A stretch of DNA of 10,914 nt from CAYQDR01 sp964416315 (lineage in GTDB: Bacteria; Methylomirabilota; Methylomirabilia; Rokubacteriales; DASRDR01). How positions within the stretch are numbered: the first letter of the stretch is position 1; each line of letters starts with the position of its first letter. The translations under genes and the position numbers were made by a program. Under the pieces are notes generated by a model that searched no databases, was not told the origin of the DNA, and was given only the letters and a program-made list of their open reading frames with translations. Below are positions 1 to 6,946 of this stretch, piece after piece. The stretch is from assembly GCA_964416315.1 (NCBI GenBank), contig CAYQDR010000145.1, positions 1 to 10,914 of the forward strand, read 5' to 3'.

Positions 1-831
1 CGTGACGCCGGCGGGCCCGCGCGCGGACTCGAAGCGCCAGGTCACCTCGGTGCCGGGCGCGACCTTCCCGGTCGCCGGCCGCCAGCCGAGGTGCGACGCG
101 AACCAGCCGACGAGGAGCCAGGCCTGTGTCAGCGCGTGCGGCCCGTGCTCGAGGACCAACTCGCCCACGTGCTCGGCGGCGCCCGGCGCGAAGGCCGGAT
201 CGAGCCCCTGCGAGAGGATCCGCCGCCAGCCGCGGAGCCGGCGCCAGCAGACGTCCATGAGGAGTGGCCGGTCACCCTCGAGCCGCGCCATCGCCGCCAT
301 GCCGCGGACGGGCTCCAGCCAGCCGAGGCTGTCGAAGATGACCTGCCGCGCCATCTCGGCGAGCTCCGCGAAGAGCGGCCCGCCGAGGACGGGGGCCTCC
401 GGCGTCGCCCACCAGAGCGTCGTCGGCAGGTCGCCGACCAGGAGGCCGCGCGCCGTCGCCGGGAGCCGCCGGACCGCGTCGCCCCGCGCCGTCACCGTGA
501 CGGACTCGCCGCAGACCTGGCTGCCCTCGCGAAGCGTGCAGTGGGCCGCGATGTACGCGTCGAGGGGCGCCGTCTCCGCGGCGGCGTCGGCGATCAGGAC
601 GATGGCCCGCGCGGGGTGGACGGCGAGCACCTCCGGCAGCTCCGCCATCACCGCCCCCGCCTCCGCGTCGCTCCGGCACAACACCACGACGTTCGACATG
701 GTGGAGCGGAAGACGGGGTGATCGGGGTCCGCGCCGGCGGCGGTCGCGCGCCAGAGCGCCTCGAACTCGCGCTCGATGGCCTCGACGGAGACGTAGCGCG
801 GGGGGGTGCTGGTGAGCGGGTCGGGCGTCAC
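1..831 (-). CDS. opcA: Glucose-6-phosphate dehydrogenase assembly protein OpcA (3' end beyond window)
   Basis: OpcA binds and activates glucose-6-phosphate dehydrogenase oligomers, so it acts in the cytosol on the oxidative pentose-phosphate pathway. The visible 277 codons run in frame off the left edge. Family-like stretches are RYVSVEAIEREFEALWR near the N-terminus, a NVVVLC segment, a QVCGESVTV segment (the region where OpcA proteins carry a conserved Cys-x-Glu) and DLPTTLWW, followed by an alpha/beta stretch containing MDVCWRRLRGW. The start is a GTG at 831-829 whose last two bases plus the next base form the TGA of zwf (GTGA overlap), which implies translational coupling to the G6PD gene. 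The adjacency to zwf is what is known for opcA in cyanobacteria and actinobacteria. Family proteins are usually longer than 277 residues, consistent with a cut gene. I identified the family by motif recall, not by a search. Confidence 0.85.
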   Translation of the reverse strand, partial: MTPDPLTSTPPRYVSVEAIEREFEALWRATAAGADPDHPVFRSTMSNVVVLCRSDAEAGAVMAELPEVLAVHPARAIVLIADAAAETAPLDAYIAAHCTLREGSQVCGESVTVTARGDAVRRLPATARGLLVGDLPTTLWWATPEAPVLGGPLFAELAEMARQVIFDSLGWLEPVRGMAAMARLEGDRPLLMDVCWRRLRGWRRILSQGLDPAFAPGAAEHVGELVLEHGPHALTQAWLLVGWFASHLGWRPATGKVAPGTEVTWRFESARGPAGVT

Positions 832-2381
832 AGCGTGCGCCAGGCGCGTCCCTCGGCCTGGATGAGGCGGTCGGCCTCGAGGGGGCCCCAGCTCCCACTG
901 GGGTACTCGGGGAGGCTCGTGGCGCCGCTCGCCTGCCACGCGGTGCGGATCGGGTCGATCCACGCCCAGGAGACCTCGACGGCGTCGCGGCGCATGAAGA
1001 GCGTCGCGTCCCCCGCCATGACGTCGAGGAGGAGCCGCTCGTACGCTTCGGGGGACGACTCGCCGAAGGTCGCGCCGTAGCGGAAGTCCATCCGCACGGG
1101 GAAGATCCGGACGCGCGGCCCCGGGAGCTTCGAGGAGATGCGGAGCGACATCCCCTCGTCGGGCTGGATCCGGACCGACACCACGTTGGGGTCGAGCGGG
1201 CTCGCCGGGTTGGCGTTGAAGAGGATCTGGGGGACCGGGCGGAGCTGGACGGCGATCTCGCTCGCGCGCTTCGGCATCCGCTTGCCCGTGCGGAGGTAGA
1301 AGGGGACGCCCGCCCAGCGCCAGTTGTCGATGTAGCACCGGAGCGCGACGTAGGTCTCGGTGGTCGAGCCGGGGCGCACCCCCGCCTCCTGCCGGTAGCC
1401 GGGGGCCGGCTCGCCGCGCGCGTAGCCCGCGCCGTACTGCCCCCGCACGATCGAGCGCGCCACCTCGGCGGCGTCGAGCGGCCGGAGGCTCTGGAGGACC
1501 TCGAGCTTGGCGCTCCGGACGACGTCCGCGTCGAGCGAGCGCGGCGGCTCCATCGCGGTCAGGCACAGGAGCTGGAGGATGTGGTTCTGGAGCATGTCCC
1601 GGAGCGCCCCGGCCTCCTCGTAGTACCCCGCGCGCGACCCCACGCCCTCTTCCTCGCTGACCGTGATCTGGACGTGGTCCACGTACTTGTGGTTCCAGAG
1701 CGGTTCGAGGAAGGAGTTGGCGAAGCGCAGGACGAGGAGGTTCTGGACGGTCTCCTTGCCGAGGTAGTGGTCGATCCGGAAGATCTGGTGCTCGTCGAAG
1801 ACTCGGGCCAGCGTCTCGTTGACCTCGCGCGCGCTCGCGAGGTCGTGACCGATCGGCTTCTCGACGATGATGCGGGTGAAGCGCGGGTCGTCCGGGCCCG
1901 AGACGAGCCCCGCCACGCGGAGATTCTCGGTGCAGACGCCGATCGAGCTGGGCGGGATGGCGAGGTAGAAGAGGCGGCTGCCGGGCAGGCCGTGCTCGCG
2001 CTCGAGCGCCTCGAGCCGGACGCGGAGGCGCGCGTAGGCGGCGGGGTCGTCCACGGCGCCGGGCACGTAGTCGAGGAGCCGCTCGAAGTCGGCCCACCGC
2101 GCCTGCTCGACCGAGCGGCGCGAGTGGCGCTCGGCGCCCTCCCGCGCGAACTTCCGGTAGTGCTCCGCGGGCATGTCCTTCCGCGAGACGCCGACGACCG
2201 CGCACCCGGGGAGGAGCGCGTCGAGCGCGAGGTTGTAGAGCGCCGGGAGGAGCTTCCGCTTCGCGAGGTCGCCGCTCCCCCCGAAGATGACGACGGAGCA
2301 GGGCGCCGGGAGGCGCCCGAGCTCCGGGCCGGCGGTCAGCGGGTTCGCGCTCATCGGGTCGGGCCCGCGCAGGTCCGCCAT
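828..2381 (-). CDS. zwf: Glucose-6-phosphate 1-dehydrogenase
   Basis: This enzyme oxidises glucose 6-phosphate to 6-phosphoglucono-delta-lactone with NADP+ (or NAD+), the first step of the oxidative pentose-phosphate pathway. The 517-residue product has the N-terminal dinucleotide-binding fingerprint FGGSGDLAKRK (about residues 33-43), an EKPIGHD segment (174-180), the diagnostic substrate-site motif RIDHYLGKE (202-210), and a downstream GALRDMLQNHILQ helix typical of the C-terminal domain. The length matches the family (about 480-520). The open frame continues upstream to 2894, but that part overlaps gnd. I chose ATG 2381 because GGGAG lies 8 nt upstream and the gnd stop is only 5 nt away; a second ATG at 2354 would give 508 residues and cannot be excluded. 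It ends in a GTGA overlap with opcA, so the two are probably made together. Confidence 0.95.
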   Translation of the reverse strand: MADLRGPDPMSANPLTAGPELGRLPAPCSVVIFGGSGDLAKRKLLPALYNLALDALLPGCAVVGVSRKDMPAEHYRKFAREGAERHSRRSVEQARWADFERLLDYVPGAVDDPAAYARLRVRLEALEREHGLPGSRLFYLAIPPSSIGVCTENLRVAGLVSGPDDPRFTRIIVEKPIGHDLASAREVNETLARVFDEHQIFRIDHYLGKETVQNLLVLRFANSFLEPLWNHKYVDHVQITVSEEEGVGSRAGYYEEAGALRDMLQNHILQLLCLTAMEPPRSLDADVVRSAKLEVLQSLRPLDAAEVARSIVRGQYGAGYARGEPAPGYRQEAGVRPGSTTETYVALRCYIDNWRWAGVPFYLRTGKRMPKRASEIAVQLRPVPQILFNANPASPLDPNVVSVRIQPDEGMSLRISSKLPGPRVRIFPVRMDFRYGATFGESSPEAYERLLLDVMAGDATLFMRRDAVEVSWAWIDPIRTAWQASGATSLPEYPSGSWGPLEADRLIQAEGRAWRTL

Positions 2382-2386
2382 CGCCG

Positions 2387-3286
2387 TCACTCCCGCTTGC
2401 GGACCGCGTGGCCGCCGAACGCGTTCCGCAGCGCCGCCAGCATGCGGTCGGCGAACGGGTCGGCCTCGCGGGACCGGAAGCGCGCGAACAGGGACGCCGT
2501 GATCGTCCAGAGCGGCACGTCCTGGTCGATGGCGTCGAGGATGGTCCAGCGGCCCTCGCCGGAGTCCTCCACGTAGCCCCGGATCTTCTCGAGCCCCGGG
2601 TCCTGCTCGAGCGCGGTGGCGCCCAGCTCGAGGAGCCACGAGCGGACGACGCTCCCCTGCATCCAGAGCCGGGCGATCGCCGGGAGGTCGAGGCGGAACG
2701 GGCTCTCGTGCATCAGGTGGAACCCTTCCGCGTAGGCTTGCATCAGGCCGTACTCGATCCCGTTGTGCACCATCTTCACGTAGTGCCCCGCGCCGTGCGC
2801 GCCCATGTAGCCGTAGCCGTGCTCCGGCGCGAGCGTCTTGAAGATCGGCTCCAGGCGCCGGAAGATGGCCTCCTCGCCCCCGACCATGAGGCAATAGCCG
2901 ACCGTGAGCCCCCAGATCCCGCCGCTCGTTCCCACGTCCACGTAGTGGATCCCCGGCCCGCGCAGCTCCTCGGCGCGCCGCGCGTCGTCGTGGAAGTTCG
3001 TGTTGCCGCCGTCGATGATCACGTCGTCCCGGGCGAGGAGCTTCGCGAGCGTGGTGATCGTCTCCTGCGTCGGGAGCCCGGCGGGGACCATCACCCAGAC
3101 GGCCCGCGGCGGCGCGAGCTGCGCGACGAGATCGGCCAGCGTCTTCGCCCCCACCGCCCCGTGGCCCTCCGCCTCGCGGATCTTGTCCGGCGTGCGGTTC
3201 CAGGCGACGACGTGGTGGCCGCCGCGCGCGAGCCGGGTCACCATGTTCATCCCCATCCGTCCCAGACCGACGAAGCCGAGCTCCAT
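2387..3286 (-). CDS. gnd: 6-phosphogluconate dehydrogenase, decarboxylating, short form
   Basis: This enzyme converts 6-phosphogluconate to ribulose 5-phosphate plus CO2, the third step of the oxidative pentose-phosphate pathway. The 299-residue product starts with a Rossmann fingerprint GLGRMGMN (7-14), then NRTPDK (30-35), IIDGGNTNF (90-98), the substrate-site GTSGGIWG (119-126) and the catalytic KMVHNGIE (K171, N175, E178). It lacks the roughly 170-residue C-terminal part of the E. coli-type enzyme, so it belongs to the short class (YqeC/GndA-like, about 300 aa). N30-R31-T32 after beta-strand 2 is what NADP+-dependent homologues use to hold the 2'-phosphate, whereas NAD+-dependent short forms usually have an acidic residue there; NADP+ use is therefore inferred. 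The start is ATG 3286 with GGAGGAGG 5 nt upstream; the frame is open to 3430, but the upstream extension is low-complexity. Confidence 0.93.
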   Translation of the reverse strand: MELGFVGLGRMGMNMVTRLARGGHHVVAWNRTPDKIREAEGHGAVGAKTLADLVAQLAPPRAVWVMVPAGLPTQETITTLAKLLARDDVIIDGGNTNFHDDARRAEELRGPGIHYVDVGTSGGIWGLTVGYCLMVGGEEAIFRRLEPIFKTLAPEHGYGYMGAHGAGHYVKMVHNGIEYGLMQAYAEGFHLMHESPFRLDLPAIARLWMQGSVVRSWLLELGATALEQDPGLEKIRGYVEDSGEGRWTILDAIDQDVPLWTITASLFARFRSREADPFADRMLAALRNAFGGHAVRKRE

Positions 3287-3291
3287 CCGCG

Positions 3292-3299
3292 CCTCCTCC
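3292..3299 (-). promoter_or_regulatory. Strong ribosome binding site of gnd
   Basis: On the minus strand GGAGGAGG is followed by the spacer CGCGG (5 nt) and ATG 3286. It fixes the gnd start and argues against the N-terminal extension that is open to 3430. Confidence 0.8.
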
Positions 3300-3312
3300 C
3301 CTCGATCCCTCG

Positions 3313-3439
3313 GAGGGGGGCTACGCCCCCCTCTCCATCTCCCCGTCGCGTCTCGTGCGGCTGGCGCCGCGCGATCCGCGCCACCCCGCCGGGGGGCCGA
3401 ACCTCCCCCCAGGAGCCGTTGCGCGGGCAAAGCCCGCGC
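3313..3439. repeat. Cluster of three GC hairpins between rpiA and gnd
   Basis: Three inverted repeats lie within 127 bp of the 216-nt rpiA-gnd gap. At 3313-3333 a perfect 9-bp stem (gaggggggc/gcccccctc) closes a TAC loop. At 3391-3410 six G pair with six C around an 8-nt loop. At 3421-3439 a perfect 8-bp stem (gcgcgggc/gcccgcgc) closes an AAA loop. None has a T-run after it on the minus strand, so they are not classical intrinsic terminators. They could be a dispersed palindromic (REP-like) element, mRNA-stabilising structures, or attenuating structures between two cistrons. The rest of the gap shows no gene. Confidence 0.65.
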
Positions 3440-3502
3440 TGGGAGCGGTTCGGTCAGCGCTGTGCGGACAGGCGAGCTGCTGGTGCCTCCTTGATCATCG
3501 CT

Positions 3503-4216
3503 CTAGCGCGCCGGCCGCGGCCGGAGGGTCCGCACCGCGCCGCCCTCGGCCAGGGCGACCGTCTCGGCGGTGCCGAGGAAGAGGCCCGTGTCCACGACGC
3601 CGGGGATCCGCCGGATCTCGCGCTCGAGCCCCGCAGGGTCGTCGAGCGGGGCGACGGCGCAGTCGAGGATCCAGTTCCCGTTGTCGCTGAGGAATGGGCG
3701 GGCCTCGCCCCCGCGCAGCTCGGGCCGGCAGCCGAGCGCCTCGAGGCGCCGCTCGCAGAGCCGTCGCGCGAACGCCACGATCTCCACCGGCAGGCGCCCG
3801 CGGCTGCCGAGGCGCGGAACCAGCTTGTCCGGCGTCACCAGGATCACCTGGCGCCGCGAGGCGGCAGCGACGATCCGCTCGCGGACCAGCGCGCCGCCGT
3901 AGCCCTTGATCAGGTTCAGGTCCGGATCCACCTCGTCGGCCCCGTCCACGGTCAGCTCGAGCGGCGTCCGGTCGAGGTCGATCAGCGGGATCCCGACCTC
4001 GCGTGCCAGCGCAGCCGTCGCCTCGGAGGTCGGCACGCCGCGCACGCGCAAACCTCCGCGGACCCGCGCGCCGAGGGCGCGCACGAACGCCGTGGCGGCC
4101 CGGCCGGAGCCGAGCCCGACCGCGGCGCTGTCCGGGACGAGCGTGACCGCGAAGGTCGCGAGCCGCTCGAGGTCCTCGGGGCTGACCGTGGGCTTGTCCG
4201 CCGTCGTCCCGACCAC
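3503..4216 (-). CDS. rpiA: Ribose-5-phosphate isomerase A
   Basis: RpiA interconverts ribulose 5-phosphate and ribose 5-phosphate in the non-oxidative pentose-phosphate pathway, so it uses the product of the neighbouring Gnd. The 237-residue product has GLGSGRAATAF (34-44), PTSEAT (62-67), DGADEVDPDLNLIKGYGGAL (91-110), FLSDNGNWILD and IPGVVDTGLF. Residues D91, D94, K104 and E113 keep the spacing of D81, D84, K94 and E103 of the E. coli enzyme, where these are the active-site residues. The start is GTG 4216, preceded by GAGGAGG with a 6-nt spacer; an in-frame ATG at 4243 would add nine residues but has no comparable ribosome site. It lies 55 nt downstream of the thioesterase gene on the same strand, so co-transcription is possible. 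Confidence 0.95.
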   Translation of the reverse strand: MVGTTADKPTVSPEDLERLATFAVTLVPDSAAVGLGSGRAATAFVRALGARVRGGLRVRGVPTSEATAALAREVGIPLIDLDRTPLELTVDGADEVDPDLNLIKGYGGALVRERIVAAASRRQVILVTPDKLVPRLGSRGRLPVEIVAFARRLCERRLEALGCRPELRGGEARPFLSDNGNWILDCAVAPLDDPAGLEREIRRIPGVVDTGLFLGTAETVALAEGGAVRTLRPRPAR

Positions 4217-4222
4217 ACGTGG

Positions 4223-4229
4223 CCTCCTC
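4223..4229 (-). promoter_or_regulatory. Ribosome binding site selecting the rpiA GTG start
   Basis: GAGGAGG on the minus strand lies 6 nt before GTG 4216. It falls inside the reading frame that would be used from ATG 4243, which is why the GTG is preferred. Confidence 0.7.
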
Positions 4230-4271
4230 GAAGGCCCTAGCATAGCAGATTCGCCGCACCCCACCTCGTGT

Positions 4272-4685
4272 CTACCGTCCTTCGGCCGTCAGCACCATCT
4301 GGGTCTGGATCGTCAGGGCCAGGAGGCGCCCCGCCGCGTCGGTGACCCGCGTTTGCCAGACCATCGTGCGCTTGCCGCGGTGCAGGGGGAGCGCCTCCGC
4401 GCGGACCGTGCCCTCGCGGCCGGCGGCGAAGAAGTTCGTCTTCGACTCGAGCGTGGTGGTCCAGGCTCCGGGCGGCAGGTTCAGCACGGTGGCGGTGGCG
4501 CCGGTGGTGTCGGCCAGCGCCATGATCGCGCCGCCGTGGAGGGCGCCCCCCGGCGTCCGGAGCTCGTCGCGGATGGCGAGCTCCGCCACGACGCGGTCCC
4601 GCGTGGCCTCGACGAGCCGGATGCCGAGCAGGCCGGGCAGGAAACCGCGCTGCCGCTCCTCGATGGTGGTGGGATCGATCTCCAT
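4272..4685 (-). CDS. PaaI-family hotdog-fold thioesterase
   Basis: The 137-residue protein has the layout of a single hotdog domain. A central helix begins with GGALHGGAIMALADTTGA (about residues 46-63), where the HGG and the acidic residue in the following helix form the usual acyl-CoA thioesterase signature of the PaaI/4-hydroxybenzoyl-CoA thioesterase group. A beta-strand region with ESKTNFFAAGREGTVRAEA follows, which matches the substrate-channel strand of PaaI proteins. It would hydrolyse a CoA thioester in the cytosol; the acyl substrate is unknown. ATG 4685 is supported by AGGAGG 8 nt upstream. It sits 18 nt after the MFS stop and 55 nt before rpiA on the same strand, so it is probably co-transcribed with the transporter. 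No functional link to the pentose-phosphate genes is evident. Confidence 0.85.
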   Translation of the reverse strand: MEIDPTTIEERQRGFLPGLLGIRLVEATRDRVVAELAIRDELRTPGGALHGGAIMALADTTGATATVLNLPPGAWTTTLESKTNFFAAGREGTVRAEALPLHRGKRTMVWQTRVTDAAGRLLALTIQTQMVLTAEGR

Positions 4686-4703
4686 GGCGTTTGCCTCCTG
4701 TGG

Positions 4704-5981
4704 TCAGCGCCGGGCGTAGACGTTCTGGCCGCGGGTCTCGCGGAGCAGGAGCGCGAGGAGCACCGCGGCCAGGACGAACGCCGCGCAGACAGTGAAGGCG
4801 GCGCGGTAGGCCTCGGGCGGGTAGGCGCGCGCGCCGGTCACGACGGCGCCGGCCCACCGGGCGTCGAGGACGGCTCCGATCGGACCCTGCGTGAGCGCGG
4901 CGCCGAGGAACCCGCCCAGGTTGACGACGGCGACGGCGATGCCCGCCAGGTGCGGGGGGTTCACCTCCCGCCCGATCGGCCACGTCAGGACGAAGGCGCC
5001 GCCGACGAGCCCCATCGCGAAGAAGAGGGCGTACACGCCCGAGAGCGGCAGTCTGCCGAGCGTCGCGACGAAGAGCACCCAGAGCGCGAACGAGGCGGCC
5101 GCCAGGACGATGTAGGGGAGCTTCCGGCGGCGGACGATCCGGTCCGAGAGGAAGCCGGTGAGGGGCCCGGCGACGAGGAGGGCGAGGGCGGTGGCCGTCG
5201 CGTAGAGCGCCGCCTCCGTCGTCGAGAGCCCGTACGCGTCACGGAGGTACGGCACGACCCAGAGCATCAGGTTGCTCGACGCCGCGTAGAGGCAGAAGAA
5301 CGCGAGGAAGGGCGGCCACGTGTGCGGGTTCGCGAAGACCTCGCGCGTCCCCAGAAGGACGGCGCGGAAGCTCGGCGCGGGGCCCGCGGCCTCCGCGCCC
5401 TCCGGGCGGTCGCGCACGACCGCGAGGCAGAGGGCGGCGCCCGCCAGCGTGGCGAGCCCGACGAGCCAGAACGCGCCCCGCCACCCGGTCAGCGCGACGA
5501 GCGCCGCGTAGGGCGCCGTGGCGGCCAGGGAGCCGAGGACCCCGACCGTGGCGGTGACCGCCGAGAGCGTGCCGAACTGGGCAGGCGGGAACCAGGTCGC
5601 GGCGACCTTGAGCGCCCCGACGAACGTCACCGAAGCGCCCAGCCCGACGAGGAAGCGACCGGCGAAGAGCGGGGTCTGCGCGGGGGCGGCGGCCATGAGG
5701 AGCGTGCCGAGGCCCATCACGGCGCCCCCGGCCGCCACGACGCGGCGGACGCCGAAGGCGTCGATGAGGACCCCGGCCGGCACCATGAGCCCCGCGTAGG
5801 CGTAGAAGTACGCCGCGGAGAGGAGCCCGACGAGCGTGCTGCTCGCGCGGAACTCCTGCATCAGCTCTTTGGCGATGACGCCCGGGGCGACGCGGTGGGC
5901 GAAGGCAATGAGGAACAGGGCGGCGGGGATCCCCCACATGACCCACGCCCGGCCGCGAGAAGATGCCTGAGGCGCGGTCAC
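4704..5981 (-). CDS. MFS transporter, 12 TM
   Basis: A 425-residue inner-membrane secondary transporter. The sequence alternates hydrophobic helices and short loops through its whole length, consistent with 12 TM segments. TM1 contains FAHRVAPGV with an in-membrane arginine, and the loop between TM2 and TM3 carries the MFS motif A as GVLIDAFGVRR (about 70-80). A charged central loop (VVRDRPEGAEA) separates two six-helix halves, and the protein ends with a charged tail. The substrate cannot be told; the TM1 pattern resembles anion/organic-acid symporters, but that is only suggestive. The frame is open to 6092, but GTG 5981 puts the first helix near the N-terminus as is normal; its ribosome site is poor, so the start is uncertain. 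The thioesterase gene follows 18 nt later, and a palindrome lies 19 nt upstream of the start. Confidence 0.88.
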   Translation of the reverse strand: MTAPQASSRGRAWVMWGIPAALFLIAFAHRVAPGVIAKELMQEFRASSTLVGLLSAAYFYAYAGLMVPAGVLIDAFGVRRVVAAGGAVMGLGTLLMAAAPAQTPLFAGRFLVGLGASVTFVGALKVAATWFPPAQFGTLSAVTATVGVLGSLAATAPYAALVALTGWRGAFWLVGLATLAGAALCLAVVRDRPEGAEAAGPAPSFRAVLLGTREVFANPHTWPPFLAFFCLYAASSNLMLWVVPYLRDAYGLSTTEAALYATATALALLVAGPLTGFLSDRIVRRRKLPYIVLAAASFALWVLFVATLGRLPLSGVYALFFAMGLVGGAFVLTWPIGREVNPPHLAGIAVAVVNLGGFLGAALTQGPIGAVLDARWAGAVVTGARAYPPEAYRAAFTVCAAFVLAAVLLALLLRETRGQNVYARR

Positions 5982-6000
5982 GGACGCGCTCTGGGCTGGC

Positions 6001-6018
6001 TGCAAGAGTACTTTTGCA
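6001..6018. promoter_or_regulatory. 18-bp near-perfect palindrome upstream of the MFS gene (candidate operator)
   Basis: TGCAAGAGTACTTTTGCA pairs with itself in 8 of 9 positions, the exception being a G/T pair. It lies 19 nt upstream of the GTG start of the MFS gene. On the minus strand, TTGCCG (6033-6028), a 17-nt spacer and TACTCT (6010-6005) form a possible promoter whose -10 lies inside the palindrome. That geometry suits a repressor site. The regulator is not encoded in the window as far as I can see. Confidence 0.5.
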
Positions 6019-6145
6019 CGGTCATCTCGGCAAGCGTTGCGCGGCGAGTCGATAGCCGACGCGGCGCTTGGATTTGCCGCCGCGCACAGCACAAGGACGC
6101 GAAACGAATGCGACCAGCAGCCGCACCGTCAGGACGGGTGCCCGA

Positions 6146-6604
6146 TCAGACCTGGGCGCGCGTAAGCCGGTCGATGGCGTCGGGCCAGACGGCGAGGCCG
6201 ACGTCGGATCCCGCGTTCCACAGTCTGCGATCGAACGTCGCCAGGGTTACCGGCTCGGCGAGCGAGTCCTGCCACGACAGGGCGGCCGCGAGGTGGACCG
6301 CGTCGTAACCGCGCAGACTGGCGTCCCACGCGAGCGCATCGGCCCTGGCCATGAGCACCTCAGTGACGGGCAGGCGCGCCAGGTCGCTCCACTGGGAGCG
6401 AAAGGCCCGCAATGCTGCCGCCGCCTCGGCCTGGGGAAGCAGGCTCAGGCGCACGGCTTTCGCCAGCGCCGCGGCCACCTCGGCACGGCTGAGCAGGACG
6501 GTCCCAACGACCTCGGCGCGGGCCATCAAGCGATTGGTCTCCGGCGACCCGGCTTCGGCCACGTACCGCTTGACCAAGGCGCTCGCGTCCGCGTAGACGA
6601 TCAC
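6146..6604 (-). CDS. PIN-domain toxin, VapC-like ribonuclease
   Basis: The toxin of a type II toxin-antitoxin pair; PIN domains are Mg2+-dependent endoribonucleases. In the 152-residue product the four acidic residues expected for the PIN active site are present: D6 in YADAS, E42 in SRAEV, D101 in GYDAVHLA and D125 in TFDRRL, so it looks intact. The length is normal for VapC (about 130-150 aa). The start is GTG 6604, overlapping the TGA of the antitoxin gene by 4 nt (GTGA) with GGAG 5 nt upstream, giving strict coupling to the antitoxin. I classify it by the PIN pattern only and cannot predict the RNA target. Confidence 0.9.
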   Translation of the reverse strand: MIVYADASALVKRYVAEAGSPETNRLMARAEVVGTVLLSRAEVAAALAKAVRLSLLPQAEAAAALRAFRSQWSDLARLPVTEVLMARADALAWDASLRGYDAVHLAAALSWQDSLAEPVTLATFDRRLWNAGSDVGLAVWPDAIDRLTRAQV

Positions 6605-6882
6605 TCCCGCTCCCGGTCCTCGACGAGCAAGTCGGCCACCGTGCCTCGACCCCTGACGCGGGCGGCAGGCCGAGCGGGCGGCAGCTTCTTGCCGCTCCAG
6701 GCCAGCAGGCCGGCGCGGCGCATGACTTCCAGGCGCTCGCGGATTGGCTGGCCGACGGGGACGATCCGTCCCACGGTCCGACCCCGCTCGGTGATCGCGA
6801 TCGTCCGTCCGGCCTTCACCTCCCGCAAGTGCTCGCTGAGCCGGGCCTTCAGCTCCCGGACGCCGACGCTGGCTTCCTTCAT
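6601..6882 (-). CDS. Phd/YefM-type antitoxin
   Basis: A 93-residue antitoxin that should bind DNA with its N-terminal half and neutralise the PIN toxin with its C-terminal half. The N-terminus shows the prevent-host-death pattern VGVRELKARLSEHLREVKAG followed by ITERGRTVGRIVPVG (about residues 6-43). The C-terminal half is basic and proline-rich up to residue 80, then acidic (VADLLVEDREREstop), as in toxin-binding tails. ATG 6882 has a G-rich ribosome site 8 nt upstream. It precedes the toxin with a GTGA overlap, and its promoter region carries paired repeats suited to autoregulation. Confidence 0.88.
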   Translation of the reverse strand: MKEASVGVRELKARLSEHLREVKAGRTIAITERGRTVGRIVPVGQPIRERLEVMRRAGLLAWSGKKLPPARPAARVRGRGTVADLLVEDRERE

Positions 6883-6913
6883 CCAGGATGCCCCCCTGAT
6901 GACATGGCGATTC

Positions 6914-6944
6914 GTGCGACCACATTATACCCTGTGTGACCACA
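6914..6944 (-). promoter_or_regulatory. Promoter and paired operator of the toxin-antitoxin operon
   Basis: On the minus strand a perfect TATAAT lies at 6929-6924, about 42 nt before the antitoxin ATG; the -35 region (TACAGC, 17-nt spacing) is weak. Two copies of the 11-mer GTGYGACCACA (+ strand 6914-6924 and 6934-6944, 10 of 11 identical) start exactly 20 bp apart, two helical turns, and flank the -10. Each copy is itself partly palindromic (TGTGGTCRCA on the minus strand). This is the arrangement expected for cooperative binding by a Phd-type antitoxin repressing its own operon. Confidence 0.7.
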
Positions 6945-6946
6945 CG

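Noticed and set aside
2382..2894. N-terminal extension of zwf to residue 688
   Set aside because: It overlaps gnd in another frame and is arginine/glycine-rich; the G6PD family starts shortly before the GGSGDLA fingerprint.
3287..3430. 48-residue N-terminal extension of gnd
   Set aside because: The Rossmann strand starts at MELGFVGLG, with an excellent ribosome site directly before it; the extension translates the hairpin-rich spacer.
2408..4240. Plus-strand frame of 610 codons
   Set aside because: It is antisense to gnd, the spacer and rpiA with shadow-type composition.
3906..6308. A plus-strand open frame of 800 codons
   Set aside because: It is antisense to rpiA, the thioesterase, the MFS gene and part of the PIN toxin, and is a low-complexity run of E, R, G and D, the usual product of reading GC-rich genes backwards.
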